Source of the DNA: Pseudomonadota bacterium | Lineage (GTDB): Bacteria > Pseudomonadota > Gammaproteobacteria > Steroidobacterales > Steroidobacteraceae | Assembly (NCBI GenBank): GCA_016720075.1 | Contig: JADJXW010000020.1 | Location: 372,001-436,000, forward strand | Length of the DNA: 64,000 bases | Reading direction: 5' to 3' | Shown here: positions 39,487 to 48,465 of the stretch, in pieces | Layout: every line of letters starts with the position of its first letter | Numbering within the stretch: position 1 is the first letter of the stretch | Made by a program: the position numbers and the translations under genes | Notes under the pieces: generated by a model | Seen by the model: only the letters and a program-made list of their open reading frames with translations | Told to the model about the DNA's origin: nothing | The model's database searches: none

Positions 39487-40914
39487 TCAGCGCGCCCCGC
39501 TGCTGGCCGCCAGCTCTCGCAGCGCGGCGGCGGTTTCCGGCCGTGGCTCGGCCCCGGCCACGCCTGCCCGGCCGGTAGAACCGGCGCGCCCCAGCGCGAT
39601 GTCCAGCGGCGTATTCCCCCGCCCGTCCTTTGCATCCAGGCTGGCGCCTTTCTCCGCCAGGAAGCGCACGAACTTCGTCCAGCCGAGCTGCGCCGAACCG
39701 TGCAGCGCGGTCTGACCGGTGTTGTTGGTCGCATTGACGCTGGCGCCGGATGCCACCAGCAGCCGCGCCGTCTCGATGCACTGCGGTTCGTTGCGGAACC
39801 GGCCGCGGATATCCGTGGTGTTCCAGCCGATGCCGGCCGCCACCATCAGCGGCGAAGCGCCGAGGCTGTTCTGCAGATCAGGCAGCGCACCGCGCTCCAG
39901 CAGCAGCTTCGCGCCAGCGGCATCGCAGGCCTTGGCGGCTCGCAGCAGCGGCGTGGTACCCACCGTGAGGATGGCGTCACCGCCGCGGTCCTGGCCCAGC
40001 GAGCGATACGGCGGAAACAGCTTCAGCTGCATGTTGGGGTTGGCGCCGCGCTCCAGCAGCAGCTTCGCCACGTCGAGCGGCGCGGTCTCATCGGCCGAAG
40101 GGCGATCGGGGCGACCGCCACGGGGCGTCGTGTTGTAGTCGATCGTCGAATACAGCGGCGCGCGGCCCCAGACATCCCAGCGATTCACATCGGCGCCGGC
40201 CTCGATGAGCACCCTGGCCACGTCGAAACGGGCATTGAGGGTGGCCATCAGCAGCGGCGTGATGTTCTCCGGATTGGTCAGGTTGATGTCGGCGCCCTTC
40301 TCGATCAGCGCTGCGGCACAGGCTGCGCAGCCTTCGCGTGCCGCCAGCAGCAGCGCCGTGAAGCCACCCGGCGGGCGGTTCTGCGGCCGTGGCTCGGCAG
40401 TCACCTTGCGCGCCCAGTCGCGCACCGTGGAGATCATGTCGGGTTTCGCCCCGGATTTCAGCAGCAGCCGCACCATGTCGGGATTGCCCTGCGCCGCCGC
40501 CCACATCAGCGCCGTCTGGCCGCGCCACTGCTCCACCGCGTTGACCTTCGCGCCAGCCTTCAGCAGCAGCGCTGCCGCCTCGACATTGCCGGTGCGCGCC
40601 ACCGACATCAGGGCCGTCTCGCCCTCATCATTGGGTGACTCGGCGCTGGCCCCGGCCTTCAGCAACACGCGGATCAGCGCGGCATCCCCGCGCACGGCCG
40701 CCTCCTGCATGGGTGTCGAGCCGTAATCATTGCGTGCGTTGACATCGGCGCCCTGCCGGATGAGCCGCGTGGCCAGTTCGACGTCACCTGCGTGCGCGGC
40801 GTAGTGCAGCGCCGTGGTGCCATCCTTGCGCTTCGATTGCGCGTCCTGCGCAGGGGCGGCGCCCCATGAAACGGGAACGAAGACCAGTACCGTCAATGCC
40901 AGCATCTTGCGCAT
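39487..40914 (-). CDS. Exported ankyrin-repeat protein
   Basis: A 475-residue protein with a Sec signal peptide (LALTVLVFVPVSWGAAPA) and about ten ankyrin repeats, for example DGTTALHYAAHAGDVELATRLI, GQTALMWAAAQGNPDMVRLL and GQTALHGSAQLGWTKFVRFL. Ankyrins mediate protein-protein contact, here presumably in the periplasm. It starts 1 nt after the DUF1552 stop (TGAcATG) and is the last gene of the operon that begins at 47.7 kb. A scaffold role for the exported partners is inference. Confidence 0.88.
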   Translation of the reverse strand: MRKMLALTVLVFVPVSWGAAPAQDAQSKRKDGTTALHYAAHAGDVELATRLIRQGADVNARNDYGSTPMQEAAVRGDAALIRVLLKAGASAESPNDEGETALMSVARTGNVEAAALLLKAGAKVNAVEQWRGQTALMWAAAQGNPDMVRLLLKSGAKPDMISTVRDWARKVTAEPRPQNRPPGGFTALLLAAREGCAACAAALIEKGADINLTNPENITPLLMATLNARFDVARVLIEAGADVNRWDVWGRAPLYSTIDYNTTPRGGRPDRPSADETAPLDVAKLLLERGANPNMQLKLFPPYRSLGQDRGGDAILTVGTTPLLRAAKACDAAGAKLLLERGALPDLQNSLGASPLMVAAGIGWNTTDIRGRFRNEPQCIETARLLVASGASVNATNNTGQTALHGSAQLGWTKFVRFLAEKGASLDAKDGRGNTPLDIALGRAGSTGRAGVAGAEPRPETAAALRELAASSGAR

Positions 40915-40915
40915 G

Positions 40916-42235
40916 TCAGACTTCCGCGAACTTCATGGAGCTGTCGCCGAGCTTTTCCATCGGCACGCCCATGCGGTCGAGCAGCGTCAGGTGCAGGTTG
41001 GCGATCGGCGTCTTTTCGCCATATCGCAGGTGCTGGTTGCCCTTCAGCTTGCCCATGCCGCCGCCCACCACCGCGGTGGGCAGCGGGTAGTGATTGTGCA
41101 GGTTGCTGTCGCTCATGTTGCTGCCGAACAGGATGAAAGAGTTGTCGAGCATGTTGCCTTCGCCATCGGGAAGGCCCTGCAGTTTCTTCACGAAGCGCGC
41201 GAACTCGCCGGTGTTCCACGCCTGCACGCGCGCCAGCCGCTCCAGCTTCTGGGCGTTGTTCGCATGGTGCGACAGCGGGTGGAAGGCATCGGAGATGCCG
41301 ATGAAATTGTAGGGCTGGTTGCTGACCTCGGCGGCCATCATGAACGAGGCCACGCGGGTCAGGTTGGCCTGGAAGGCCAGCGCGATCATGTCGAACATCA
41401 GCCTGACCTGCTCATCGAACCTGCTCGGTATCCCTGAAGGCGCGTCAGGCAGACTGACGCTGGATAAATCCCTGCTGGAAAGCTGCTGCACTCGCCGCTC
41501 GATTTCCCGCACCGTCGTGAGGTAGTCATCCACCAGCGCGCTGTCGCGCGCCCCGAGCCGGCGCTTCAGGTCGGCCGCGTCGCGCGAGACCAGGTCTAGC
41601 AGGCTGCGGTCCTCGCGCGCCAGCAGCTCTCGCTCCTGCGCGGTATCACCGGCCCCGAAAAGCTGCTGGAACAACTTGCGCGGATTGTGCTCCATGGGCA
41701 ATGGCGTTGCCGGATCGCGGAACGAAATGGTCTTGCCGTAGCTGCAGCCGTAGTTGCGGTCGCAGGAGCCTTCACCACCCCGCTCTTCCGTGCCCACCTC
41801 CATCGAAGGCAATGGCGTGTTCTGGCCGATGTGCTGGGCCGCGATCTGGTCGAGTGTGGTGCCGCCCAGGGGATCGTGACTGATCCGCGGCGGGATGCAC
41901 GACAGCCAGGTTCCTGGCGTGATCGCATGCACCGGTGCCGCGATGGCCGACTTGTTCTCCAGCCCGCTGATCACCGTCAACTGCTTCTGGAAGGGCTTGA
42001 GCGGCGCAAGGATCTGCGGCAGCTCGAAATCCGAACCCACCTTGGTCGGCGTCCACTGGTCCATCACCGCGCCATGCGGAAAGTAGATGAACGCGGCGCG
42101 CGGTTTGGGCGCCGCCGCCGTCGCCGCCAGCGCCGTCGCGGCGGGAATCATCGCGTCGAGCAGTGGCAGCGCCACGGCCACGCCGGTGCCCTTGAGCACG
42201 GTGCGGCGGGAAAGATGCTTGCGGGTGATGAACAT
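40916..42235 (-). CDS. Tat-exported DUF1552 protein
   Basis: A 439-residue protein with a twin-arginine signal (SRRTVLKGTGVAVALPLLDAM) and the DUF1552 core: FIYFPHGAVMDQWTP, GLENKSA, GCSYGKTISF, and LFGSNMSDSNLHNHYPLPTAVVGG. DUF1552 proteins are almost always encoded beside DUF1592 cytochromes, as here (10 nt after the DUF1592 stop), and are distantly related to the DUF1501/sulfatase-like fold. Their biochemical role is not established. Confidence 0.92.
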   Translation of the reverse strand: MFITRKHLSRRTVLKGTGVAVALPLLDAMIPAATALAATAAAPKPRAAFIYFPHGAVMDQWTPTKVGSDFELPQILAPLKPFQKQLTVISGLENKSAIAAPVHAITPGTWLSCIPPRISHDPLGGTTLDQIAAQHIGQNTPLPSMEVGTEERGGEGSCDRNYGCSYGKTISFRDPATPLPMEHNPRKLFQQLFGAGDTAQERELLAREDRSLLDLVSRDAADLKRRLGARDSALVDDYLTTVREIERRVQQLSSRDLSSVSLPDAPSGIPSRFDEQVRLMFDMIALAFQANLTRVASFMMAAEVSNQPYNFIGISDAFHPLSHHANNAQKLERLARVQAWNTGEFARFVKKLQGLPDGEGNMLDNSFILFGSNMSDSNLHNHYPLPTAVVGGGMGKLKGNQHLRYGEKTPIANLHLTLLDRMGVPMEKLGDSSMKFAEV

Positions 42236-42245
42236 GGTGGATCCT

Positions 42246-44666
42246 CTACTTGTCCGCCGGCACGCGATCGGTCATGAAGGCCGGGCTGGTGACGATGCCC
42301 ATCACCAGGCTCGAGAAGCGATAGTCCTGGGCGGCCGCATCGCGCACGATCCTTCTGATCAGCGGCTTGTCGTAGTACTGCGCGGGGCGCCCCAGCGAAT
42401 ACGTCAGCAGGTTCTCGGTGACGGTCCGCACGAACAGGTCGGGCCGCGCGACGATGTAGTCACGCAGCGCCTCCACGCCGTGCACGGTGGTGCCGTCGGC
42501 GAGCTTGCCCTCCGAATCGATCCCCACGGCGGCATCGACATCCTTGCGCCGCCACTGGCCCAGCGCGTTGTAGTTCTCCAGCGCGATCCCGACCGGATCG
42601 ATGATGGCGTGGCAGCTCGCGCAGGACTTTGTCTTGCGATGCACCTCGAGCCGGCTGCGCACGGTGAGCTGCTCGCCGCCCTCCTGGCTCTCGGGCAGCG
42701 GCGACACACCTGGCGGCGGCGCGGCAGGCGGAGTGCCCATCAGGTGCTCGAGCACATAGGCCCCGCGAACCACCGGCGAGGTGCGGTTGGCGTAGGAGGT
42801 GGCCATCAGCAGCGCGCCCTTGCCCAGCAGGCCCTTGCGCTCGGATTGCTGCAGCTTCACCCGCCGGAACTCACCGCCGCGAACACCCTTGATGCCGTAG
42901 TGCATGGCGAGGCGTTCATTGAGGAAGCTCCAGTCGCCGGTCATCAGGTCGTTCACGCTGCGGTCTTCGGTGATCACGCTGGCCACGAAGCGGAACAGCT
43001 CCTCGCGGAAGGCGGGGATCAGATCCTCGGTGTAGTCCGGGAAGAGATTGGTGTCCGGATTCACCAGGTCAAGGCCACTGACATTCAGCCACTGGCCGGC
43101 GAAGTTCGTGGCCAGCGACAGCGACTTGGGATCGGCCAGCATGCGCCTGACCTGCCCCTCGAAGGTCTTCGGATCCTTCAGTCTGCCAGCAGCCGCAAGG
43201 TCGATGAGTTCTTCATCCGGCGGACCACTCCACAGGAAGAACGACAGCCGTGCCGCAAGATCCAGGTCATTCAGCGCGAACACCTCGCCCGGCTTCGCGC
43301 CGGCCGGTGGCGTGTGCGCGCGGTACAGGAACTTCGGGCTGGCCAGGATGGCCATGACGCCTTTCTGGATGCCGTCATCAAAGCTGCCGACCTTGCGGCC
43401 GTTGGCATAGAACTCCATCGCACCCTGCAGGTCCTCCGCGTTCACAGGACGACGGAAGGCGAGCTTGGCCAGATTCCCCAGGATCTTCTGCGCACAGGCG
43501 GTTTCTTCAGCGGCCGACTGCGGTCGGCAGACGAACAGCTTGCGCCGACTCGGCGTATCACTGACGCCCGCGGCCTGCAGCGGGCCCTTGATCTCGACAT
43601 TGCTGATGCGCGGACCGCCGGAATTGCCATTGACCATCTGCGACATGCCGGCCACCGGCACCCAGCTGTGCAGCACTTCGTCCTGTTCGGCAGCGGTCTT
43701 CTGCTTGTAGGTGACGCCGATGCTGTGGCGCCCCGCGGGAACCCTGATGCGGATGTTGCGGAAGCGTTCATCGATGGCGCCCAGTCCCACGGCCTGCTGC
43801 ACATCAATGGCGCGCAGGTCTTCCTCGCCACCCACCTGCCCCTGGAAGACGCGATCGCCGTCCACGGTAACCACGAGCTGGAAGGGATCCATCACGCCCC
43901 AGACATAGCCTCCGCCCACCAGTCCGCTGACCGTCACTTCGTAGTCGCCATCGGCGGGAAACCAGTGGTCGATCGCAAGGCCGCCACGCGTGCCCAGCGG
44001 CAGGCCTTCGTGGTTCATGTATTGCAGCGCCGCGGAGGATCCCGCATACACCGTGCTCTGCGTGCGCGCGCGCGGATTACCCAGCGCCTCGATGCTCACC
44101 TGCCGCGCTGCGGCCAGGTACTGCTCCAGGAACGAAGGGCTGATCTTCAGCACATCCGCCATGTTGTTGAAGCCGGCGCTCGAATCATCGCGCGGCAGCA
44201 GCGATTCGGCGTTCACGTCAAGGTCGAGCAGCTGCTTCACGGCGTTGGCGTACTCGGGGCGGTTCAGGCGATGCAGCACCACCGTGCCCAGGTTGGTGGC
44301 GGGGGCGGCGCGATCCAGCGCCTCTTCCACGGCCTTCATGAAACCGGTGCGCGCGGCGGCATCAGGCTGTGCCTCGCCCGTGGGCGGCATCAGCGCACCC
44401 CTGAGCTTCTCGGCCACCATCTCCCAGGTCTTGGCCTCGGCCGCGACGTCATCCTTCTCCATGGTGTCGAAGGCCACGCCGCCGGCCCAGTCCAGCGCGT
44501 TGTGGCAGCTGCCGCAGTATTTGTCGATGAACTCCCACTTCTGCGACAGCACTGCCGGCGCATGCCCGGCCGCCGCGGCCTGCTGCGCCACCGACACCTG
44601 GAAGCCGGACGCGAGCACAGCGCCCAGCAGCAACTTGAGTGAATTTCGCATGATTGCCATATCCAT
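42246..44666 (-). CDS. DUF1587/1595/1592/1588/1585 multidomain c-type cytochrome
   Basis: An 806-residue exported protein. After a signal peptide (LLLGAVLASGFQVSVAQ), a CxxCH heme site (YCGSCHN, about residue 52) begins the PSCyt1-like part, followed by RLNRPEYANAVKQLL, a carbohydrate-binding-like beta domain (about 225-370), AFRRPVNAEDL, ILASPKFLYR and LSFFLWSGPPDEEL. A second CxxCH (SCASCHAIIDP) precedes the DUF1585 end. Its first ATG overlaps the upstream MBL stop (TGATG). Maturation would need a Ccm system such as the one at the left edge. Substrate unknown; an extracytoplasmic redox function is inferred. Confidence 0.92.
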   Translation of the reverse strand: MDMAIMRNSLKLLLGAVLASGFQVSVAQQAAAAGHAPAVLSQKWEFIDKYCGSCHNALDWAGGVAFDTMEKDDVAAEAKTWEMVAEKLRGALMPPTGEAQPDAAARTGFMKAVEEALDRAAPATNLGTVVLHRLNRPEYANAVKQLLDLDVNAESLLPRDDSSAGFNNMADVLKISPSFLEQYLAAARQVSIEALGNPRARTQSTVYAGSSAALQYMNHEGLPLGTRGGLAIDHWFPADGDYEVTVSGLVGGGYVWGVMDPFQLVVTVDGDRVFQGQVGGEEDLRAIDVQQAVGLGAIDERFRNIRIRVPAGRHSIGVTYKQKTAAEQDEVLHSWVPVAGMSQMVNGNSGGPRISNVEIKGPLQAAGVSDTPSRRKLFVCRPQSAAEETACAQKILGNLAKLAFRRPVNAEDLQGAMEFYANGRKVGSFDDGIQKGVMAILASPKFLYRAHTPPAGAKPGEVFALNDLDLAARLSFFLWSGPPDEELIDLAAAGRLKDPKTFEGQVRRMLADPKSLSLATNFAGQWLNVSGLDLVNPDTNLFPDYTEDLIPAFREELFRFVASVITEDRSVNDLMTGDWSFLNERLAMHYGIKGVRGGEFRRVKLQQSERKGLLGKGALLMATSYANRTSPVVRGAYVLEHLMGTPPAAPPPGVSPLPESQEGGEQLTVRSRLEVHRKTKSCASCHAIIDPVGIALENYNALGQWRRKDVDAAVGIDSEGKLADGTTVHGVEALRDYIVARPDLFVRTVTENLLTYSLGRPAQYYDKPLIRRIVRDAAAQDYRFSSLVMGIVTSPAFMTDRVPADK

Positions 44667-45599
44667 CAGCGGGCCACCCGCCGGATCTCGTTCACGTGGT
44701 ACCAGGCCGTTTCGTACGACTGCTTCAGGAACAGCGCGGGATCGCCGTACCGGGAGTCGAATTCCTTCGTCGGCTTCGAGGCCAGCAGCTCATCGAACGT
44801 GCCGCCCTTGTAGTAGTTCTCGCCGATGCGGCTGACCACCGAGTAGCACATGTCCTGCTGGCTCTTCACGGCATCCACGCCCACGGGCGCGCCGACCGCC
44901 GGGATCACTTTCGTATTCGCGTCGCAACGCGCGGCGATCGTGCGCAGCGCGCCCTGCATGCCGCCCAGCCAGCCGTTGCTGGCCGAATCGACGATGGGGT
45001 ACTTCGTCGGCGACACGATGTCGGCCGCGACGATGATGTTTTCCTCGGGGAACCTCACGTACACATCGCCATCGGTATGCGCCTGGCCCAGGTGCACGTA
45101 CTCCACCGCGCCACCGCCGAACGGCAGCGACTGCGGGCCGCTGTAGAACGTCTTGTTGGGCAGGCTTGCGGCGGGCTGGGGTTTGTAGACCCTGCCCTCC
45201 CAGCGCGAGTTGACCTCGGTGGAAAGCCACAACTTCGTGTATTCGTGGGCCAGCACGTCGGCGCCCGCCTTGCGCGCCGCGGCATTGAAACCCGACTGCG
45301 CCCAGTGCCAGTGCGTGTTGATCACGGCCCGGAGCCGGTGTTTCCGGAAAATGCGCAGCCAGCAGTTTCGACAGCTGCGCGGCATCGGCGGCCGCACCGC
45401 CATCGACCAGCAGCAGCTCGTTGCCGGCACTGGCCACGACAATGTTGGCGGCGCCACCGGTGATCAGCGACAACCTTCCTGCCAGTGGGGTCAGCGTCAG
45501 CCGCGAACGCGCGGACCATGCAACGCCTGGAACCAGCAACGCGGGCGATGCCACGGCGGCCAGCCCCCAACCCAGAACCCTTCTGCGACGCTTGTCCAA
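44666..45599 (-). CDS. Exported metallo-beta-lactamase-fold protein (frameshifted near 45345)
   Basis: Two frames join to one protein of about 310 residues. The first (TTG 45599) gives a leader VLGWGLAAVASPALLVPGVAWSA and LSLITGGAANIVVASAGNELLLVDGGA. After a one-base shift near 45341-45351 (an AAAA/CCGG stretch), the second gives RLRAVINTHWHWAQSGFN, ADVLAHEYTKLWL and HLGQAHTDGDVYVRFPEENIIVAADIVS. The metal motif reads HWHWAQ where HxHxDH is usual, so Asp and the third His are replaced; some members coupled to DUF1592 loci also deviate. Hydrolase activity is therefore uncertain. It overlaps the DUF1592 gene by TGATG. Confidence 0.8.
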
Positions 45600-45618
45600 G
45601 CTTCTAGCCCTCGGAATG

Positions 45619-46137
45619 TCAGACCAGTGATTTCACGGAAGGTTGTGCTTTCCTTCCCCGCGGAGCGCCTGCGCGGATGCCGCGGCGGTTGCTCTTGGAA
45701 TCCTCCAGCGACGCACCGCAGCTTGCCAGCAGGCTCTCCAGAGCATCTACCTGATCAGAGGCCATGTCACCCAGCATCTGCCTCGTGACCGCCGCGAATG
45801 ACGCGCGCCCGCGCCCCAGCACCTGTTCGCCACGCGCGGTCACGTGCCAGCTGTCCGCGCGCTGGCTGTCGGGATGTTCGCGCCGCTCGATCAGCTTCTT
45901 CTGCACCAGCAGGCGCAGCACGGCGGTCATGGCCTGGGGGGTGACCATGTTGTGCCGCGCGAGCTGCGCCCCGTTGATGCCGGGGTAGGTATCGAGGATC
46001 GACAGCGTGGACACCTGGCTGAAGGCCAGGCCCACGCCATCGCGCTTCAGCGCCGCATCGATGGCCTCTCGGAACGCGACGTTCACCGCGCGGAACAGCC
46101 AGCCGATGCGCTGCAGGCGCTGCAGTTCCTCGTTCAT
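45619..46137 (-). CDS. MarR-family transcriptional regulator
   Basis: A 172-residue winged-helix regulator: LQRIGWLFRAVNVAFREAID, then the recognition region INGAQLARHNMVTPQAMTAVLRLLVQKKLIER and the wing REHPDSQRADSWHVTARGEQVL. The C-terminus is unusually basic (KSNRRGIRAGAPRGRK). The ATG overlaps the dioxygenase stop as ATGA, so regulator and enzyme are coupled. It likely binds the two palindromes in the operon promoter and responds to an aromatic or terpenoid ligand; the ligand is a guess. Confidence 0.9.
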   Translation of the reverse strand: MNEELQRLQRIGWLFRAVNVAFREAIDAALKRDGVGLAFSQVSTLSILDTYPGINGAQLARHNMVTPQAMTAVLRLLVQKKLIERREHPDSQRADSWHVTARGEQVLGRGRASFAAVTRQMLGDMASDQVDALESLLASCGASLEDSKSNRRGIRAGAPRGRKAQPSVKSLV

Positions 46138-47714
46138 GCCGGGTACTGATCCTCGCGCACCCACCAGCCATGCACCTGCGGCGAGGCCTGCACCGGCAGC
46201 TTCACGCGCGCGATCGGGCCATCCTTCACGCGCTCGGCGTCGAGGATCACCAGATCCGAGCGCAGGTTCTGGTCTAGGTTGTAGGCCACGCCCAGCAGAT
46301 ACCCCTCGCCCTCGCGGGAATTCACGCTCTTGGGCGCGAACACCGGCTCGGCCAGCGACACCTTCGGTCCGGCATTCCACAATTCATATGTGCCGTTCTG
46401 CACATCCATGCGCGCGTAGCAGCTGCCCGCCACTTCGCCCGGCGCCACGGTGGGATCCGGACACGCCGCGTATCCATAGCGATACGGCATCGTGTTGTAG
46501 CGATCGTCCTGCTTGGGCAGCGGCGCTTGCAGTGCGTACAGCTGCTTGACCTCGTAGCCCTTGGTCTTGCCCGACAGGTTGGCGCTGATGCGGTAGATCG
46601 TGCTGACGCTGCCCGGCAGGTCGGGTGGCGAGCCGTCCTTGTTGGGCATGAACGGGAACGGATTGCCCGCCGTCATCTCGGTGTCGAAGTGGATCCGCCC
46701 CGCATCTTCGAAGGCGCCCATGGTGTGCGTGCCGCTCTGCGCCGGACCCTGCACCCACTTCACGTCCTTGCCGTCGCCATAGCGACGGAACCAGCCGAGG
46801 TGGGATTTGAGCGTCTTGTCCCACGACCAGTGGATGCCGCCCCGCTTGATCTGCTCCGGATCGAAGGCCAGTGGCACCACGAACAGCGCGATGTGGTTCT
46901 CGGTGACCGCGAAGTCATGCAGCAGCCCGCAGTACGGCACGGGAATCTTCGTCTCCCACACCTTCTTGCCGGCCTTGTCGATCTCGAAGAACGCGACGCT
47001 AGCCGAACCGAAGCCATCGGCCTCGTAGCCGAAGGCAACGATGTTGCCGGTTTTCGAGCACACCTTCGGATGCGCGGTGAAGGCCCGGTCGCGCGGCAAC
47101 TGGCCGTCGAAGGTGTACACCGGGTCGACGGTTTCCAGCGTGTTGAGGTCCATCGCCACCGGCGGGCTGTCTTCCTTCAGCGCGAGGATCAGGCCCTTGT
47201 GGTTGATGACGTGGGTATTGGCGGTGCTGCGCGAGAGCCCCTTGGCGCGCGGATCGTCCATGTACGGATTGCGGTACATGGGAAACAGCTGAGCGCGGGC
47301 TTTGTCGTTGGCGACGAAGCGCTCGGACTTCACCCAGCGCGTGCGGTAGTCGACGCGACCATTCCTGATGCGGAACAGGCGTGCATGACCTTCACCGTCG
47401 AAAATGATGTTGCCCTGGCGCATCGGGTACTGCGGATCGGGGCCGGTGGCATAGAAGCCGCCATTGAGGTCGACGGGAAGCTTGCCCTCGATGTTGCAGT
47501 CGAGGATGGTGACCTCGGCGCGGATGGGCGAGAACTGGCCGCCGGTGCCCGCGCTGCGCGCCGGTCCGTGGCCCGGCCGGGTGACGGTATCGGTGATGGC
47601 TGGCGCCCCCGCCGCGGCCGCCACGGCGTTGCCCGTCAGCCCTGCAGCCACACCCACGGTGGCAGCGGCGCCCACGGCGCTGCGAATGAAATCCCGACGA
47701 TCCTGATCAGCCAT
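46134..47714 (-). CDS. Tat-exported carotenoid/stilbene cleavage dioxygenase family protein
   Basis: A 526-residue member of the RPE65/carotenoid oxygenase family of nonheme iron enzymes. A twin-arginine signal is visible (DRRDFIRSAVGAAATVGVAAG). The beta-propeller iron ligands are probably the His residues in FTAHPKV, GLLHDFAVTE, SGTHTMG/RIHFDTEM and the C-terminal QVHGWW. Other family features are LNGGFYATGPDPQYP and HARLFRI. The ATG at 47712-47714 is preceded by GGGGGA. Export by Tat implies action in the periplasm on an incoming apolar alkene. It is the first gene of a six-gene operon. Confidence 0.92.
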   Translation of the reverse strand: MADQDRRDFIRSAVGAAATVGVAAGLTGNAVAAAAGAPAITDTVTRPGHGPARSAGTGGQFSPIRAEVTILDCNIEGKLPVDLNGGFYATGPDPQYPMRQGNIIFDGEGHARLFRIRNGRVDYRTRWVKSERFVANDKARAQLFPMYRNPYMDDPRAKGLSRSTANTHVINHKGLILALKEDSPPVAMDLNTLETVDPVYTFDGQLPRDRAFTAHPKVCSKTGNIVAFGYEADGFGSASVAFFEIDKAGKKVWETKIPVPYCGLLHDFAVTENHIALFVVPLAFDPEQIKRGGIHWSWDKTLKSHLGWFRRYGDGKDVKWVQGPAQSGTHTMGAFEDAGRIHFDTEMTAGNPFPFMPNKDGSPPDLPGSVSTIYRISANLSGKTKGYEVKQLYALQAPLPKQDDRYNTMPYRYGYAACPDPTVAPGEVAGSCYARMDVQNGTYELWNAGPKVSLAEPVFAPKSVNSREGEGYLLGVAYNLDQNLRSDLVILDAERVKDGPIARVKLPVQASPQVHGWWVREDQYPA

Positions 47715-47743
47715 GACATCCCCCGAAAAACAGCCTTCCCGGG

Positions 47744-47781
47744 AATATATCAACAGGTTGATGCTATCTCAACTGCTTGAT
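47744..47781 (-). promoter_or_regulatory. Promoter with two palindromic operators for the dioxygenase-MarR operon
   Basis: Minus strand: -35 TTGAGA (47772-47767), 17-nt spacer, -10 TATATT (47749-47744). Two 13-bp dyads fit TCAACNGNTTGAT: TCAACAGGTTGAT (47750-47762) fills the spacer up to the -10, and TCAACTGCTTGAT (47769-47781) covers the -35. Their centres are 19 bp apart, about two helical turns. Binding by the operon's MarR protein is inferred. Confidence 0.72.
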
Positions 47782-48404
47782 ACTGCGTTCACGCGGGAGC
47801 GGGCCCGGCGTTTGAGCAGGTACAGCCAGAGCGGCGCGGAGGCCAGCGCCGCCTGGCTGACATAAGGGACGAACAGCCCCAGCACCAGCGCCATCACGGC
47901 CGCAAAGAGGATCGCAAGTCCCCGGGTGCGCAGGTACGCGAGCTGTTCTTCGCCGTGGTGCCCTGCCGCATCACCCAGCGAAGTCGCCCGCCTGACCAGC
48001 CGCACACTGAGAATCGAGGCCACCACCAGCGTCAGGTTGTAGATCAGCGCCGGCACCATCGCTCCCATGTTCTTGGTGAGGAACGCCGTGGCAAAGGGCA
48101 TGAAGGCCACGATCATCAGCAGGTGGATGTTGGGCCACAGCAGCTTCGCATCAAAAGGCGGCGAATGCGCGAAGGCGGCATGGTGGGTGATCCAGAACCG
48201 CGCGATGACCAGGAAACTGAGCACATACCCGAAGATCGACGGGATCAGGTGCACCAGCTCCTGCCAGAACTGCACTGCAGAGGCGCCCCGCGGCAGCGCG
48301 GGCACATGCACCTCGATGATCAGCAACGTGATGGCAATGGCGAACACCGCGTCCGAGAAGAACAGCATGCGTTCGAGCAGGTGATCCGGGGCGCGCTGGC
48401 TCAT
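47769..48404 (-). CDS. TMEM175-family (DUF1211) potassium-channel-like protein
   Basis: A 211-residue protein with the diagnostic FSDAVFAIAITLL motif of TMEM175 channels in its first helix (about 16-28) and five further helices (IFGYVLSFLVIARFWI, HLLMIVAFMPFATAFL, ILFAAVMALVLGLFVPYV and others). Bacterial members form tetrameric K+-selective pores. It has its own ATG and lies between the SDR gene's terminator and the dioxygenase promoter; its stop overlaps that promoter's -35 region. Confidence 0.9.
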   Translation of the reverse strand: MSQRAPDHLLERMLFFSDAVFAIAITLLIIEVHVPALPRGASAVQFWQELVHLIPSIFGYVLSFLVIARFWITHHAAFAHSPPFDAKLLWPNIHLLMIVAFMPFATAFLTKNMGAMVPALIYNLTLVVASILSVRLVRRATSLGDAAGHHGEEQLAYLRTRGLAILFAAVMALVLGLFVPYVSQAALASAPLWLYLLKRRARSRVNAVSSS

Positions 48405-48425
48405 CGCAGCACTTTATCGCAAACA

Positions 48426-48452
48426 GGCGCGGCGGGCTTTTCCCGCCGCGCC
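48426..48452 (-). terminator. Strong GC-rich hairpin after the SDR gene
   Basis: GGCGCGGCGGG (48426-48436) and CCCGCCGCGCC (48442-48452) form a perfect 11-bp stem with a 5-nt loop, 13 nt past the SDR stop. The downstream tract is TGTTTG rather than a full U-run, so termination may be partial. Confidence 0.65.
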
Positions 48453-48465
48453 TTGGCCCGACAGC

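Noticed and set aside
42087..44642. 851-codon plus-strand open frame opposite the DUF1592 gene
   Set aside because: Shadow frame caused by high GC; Arg/His/Gln-rich with no domain, while the opposite strand encodes a complete DUF1592 protein.
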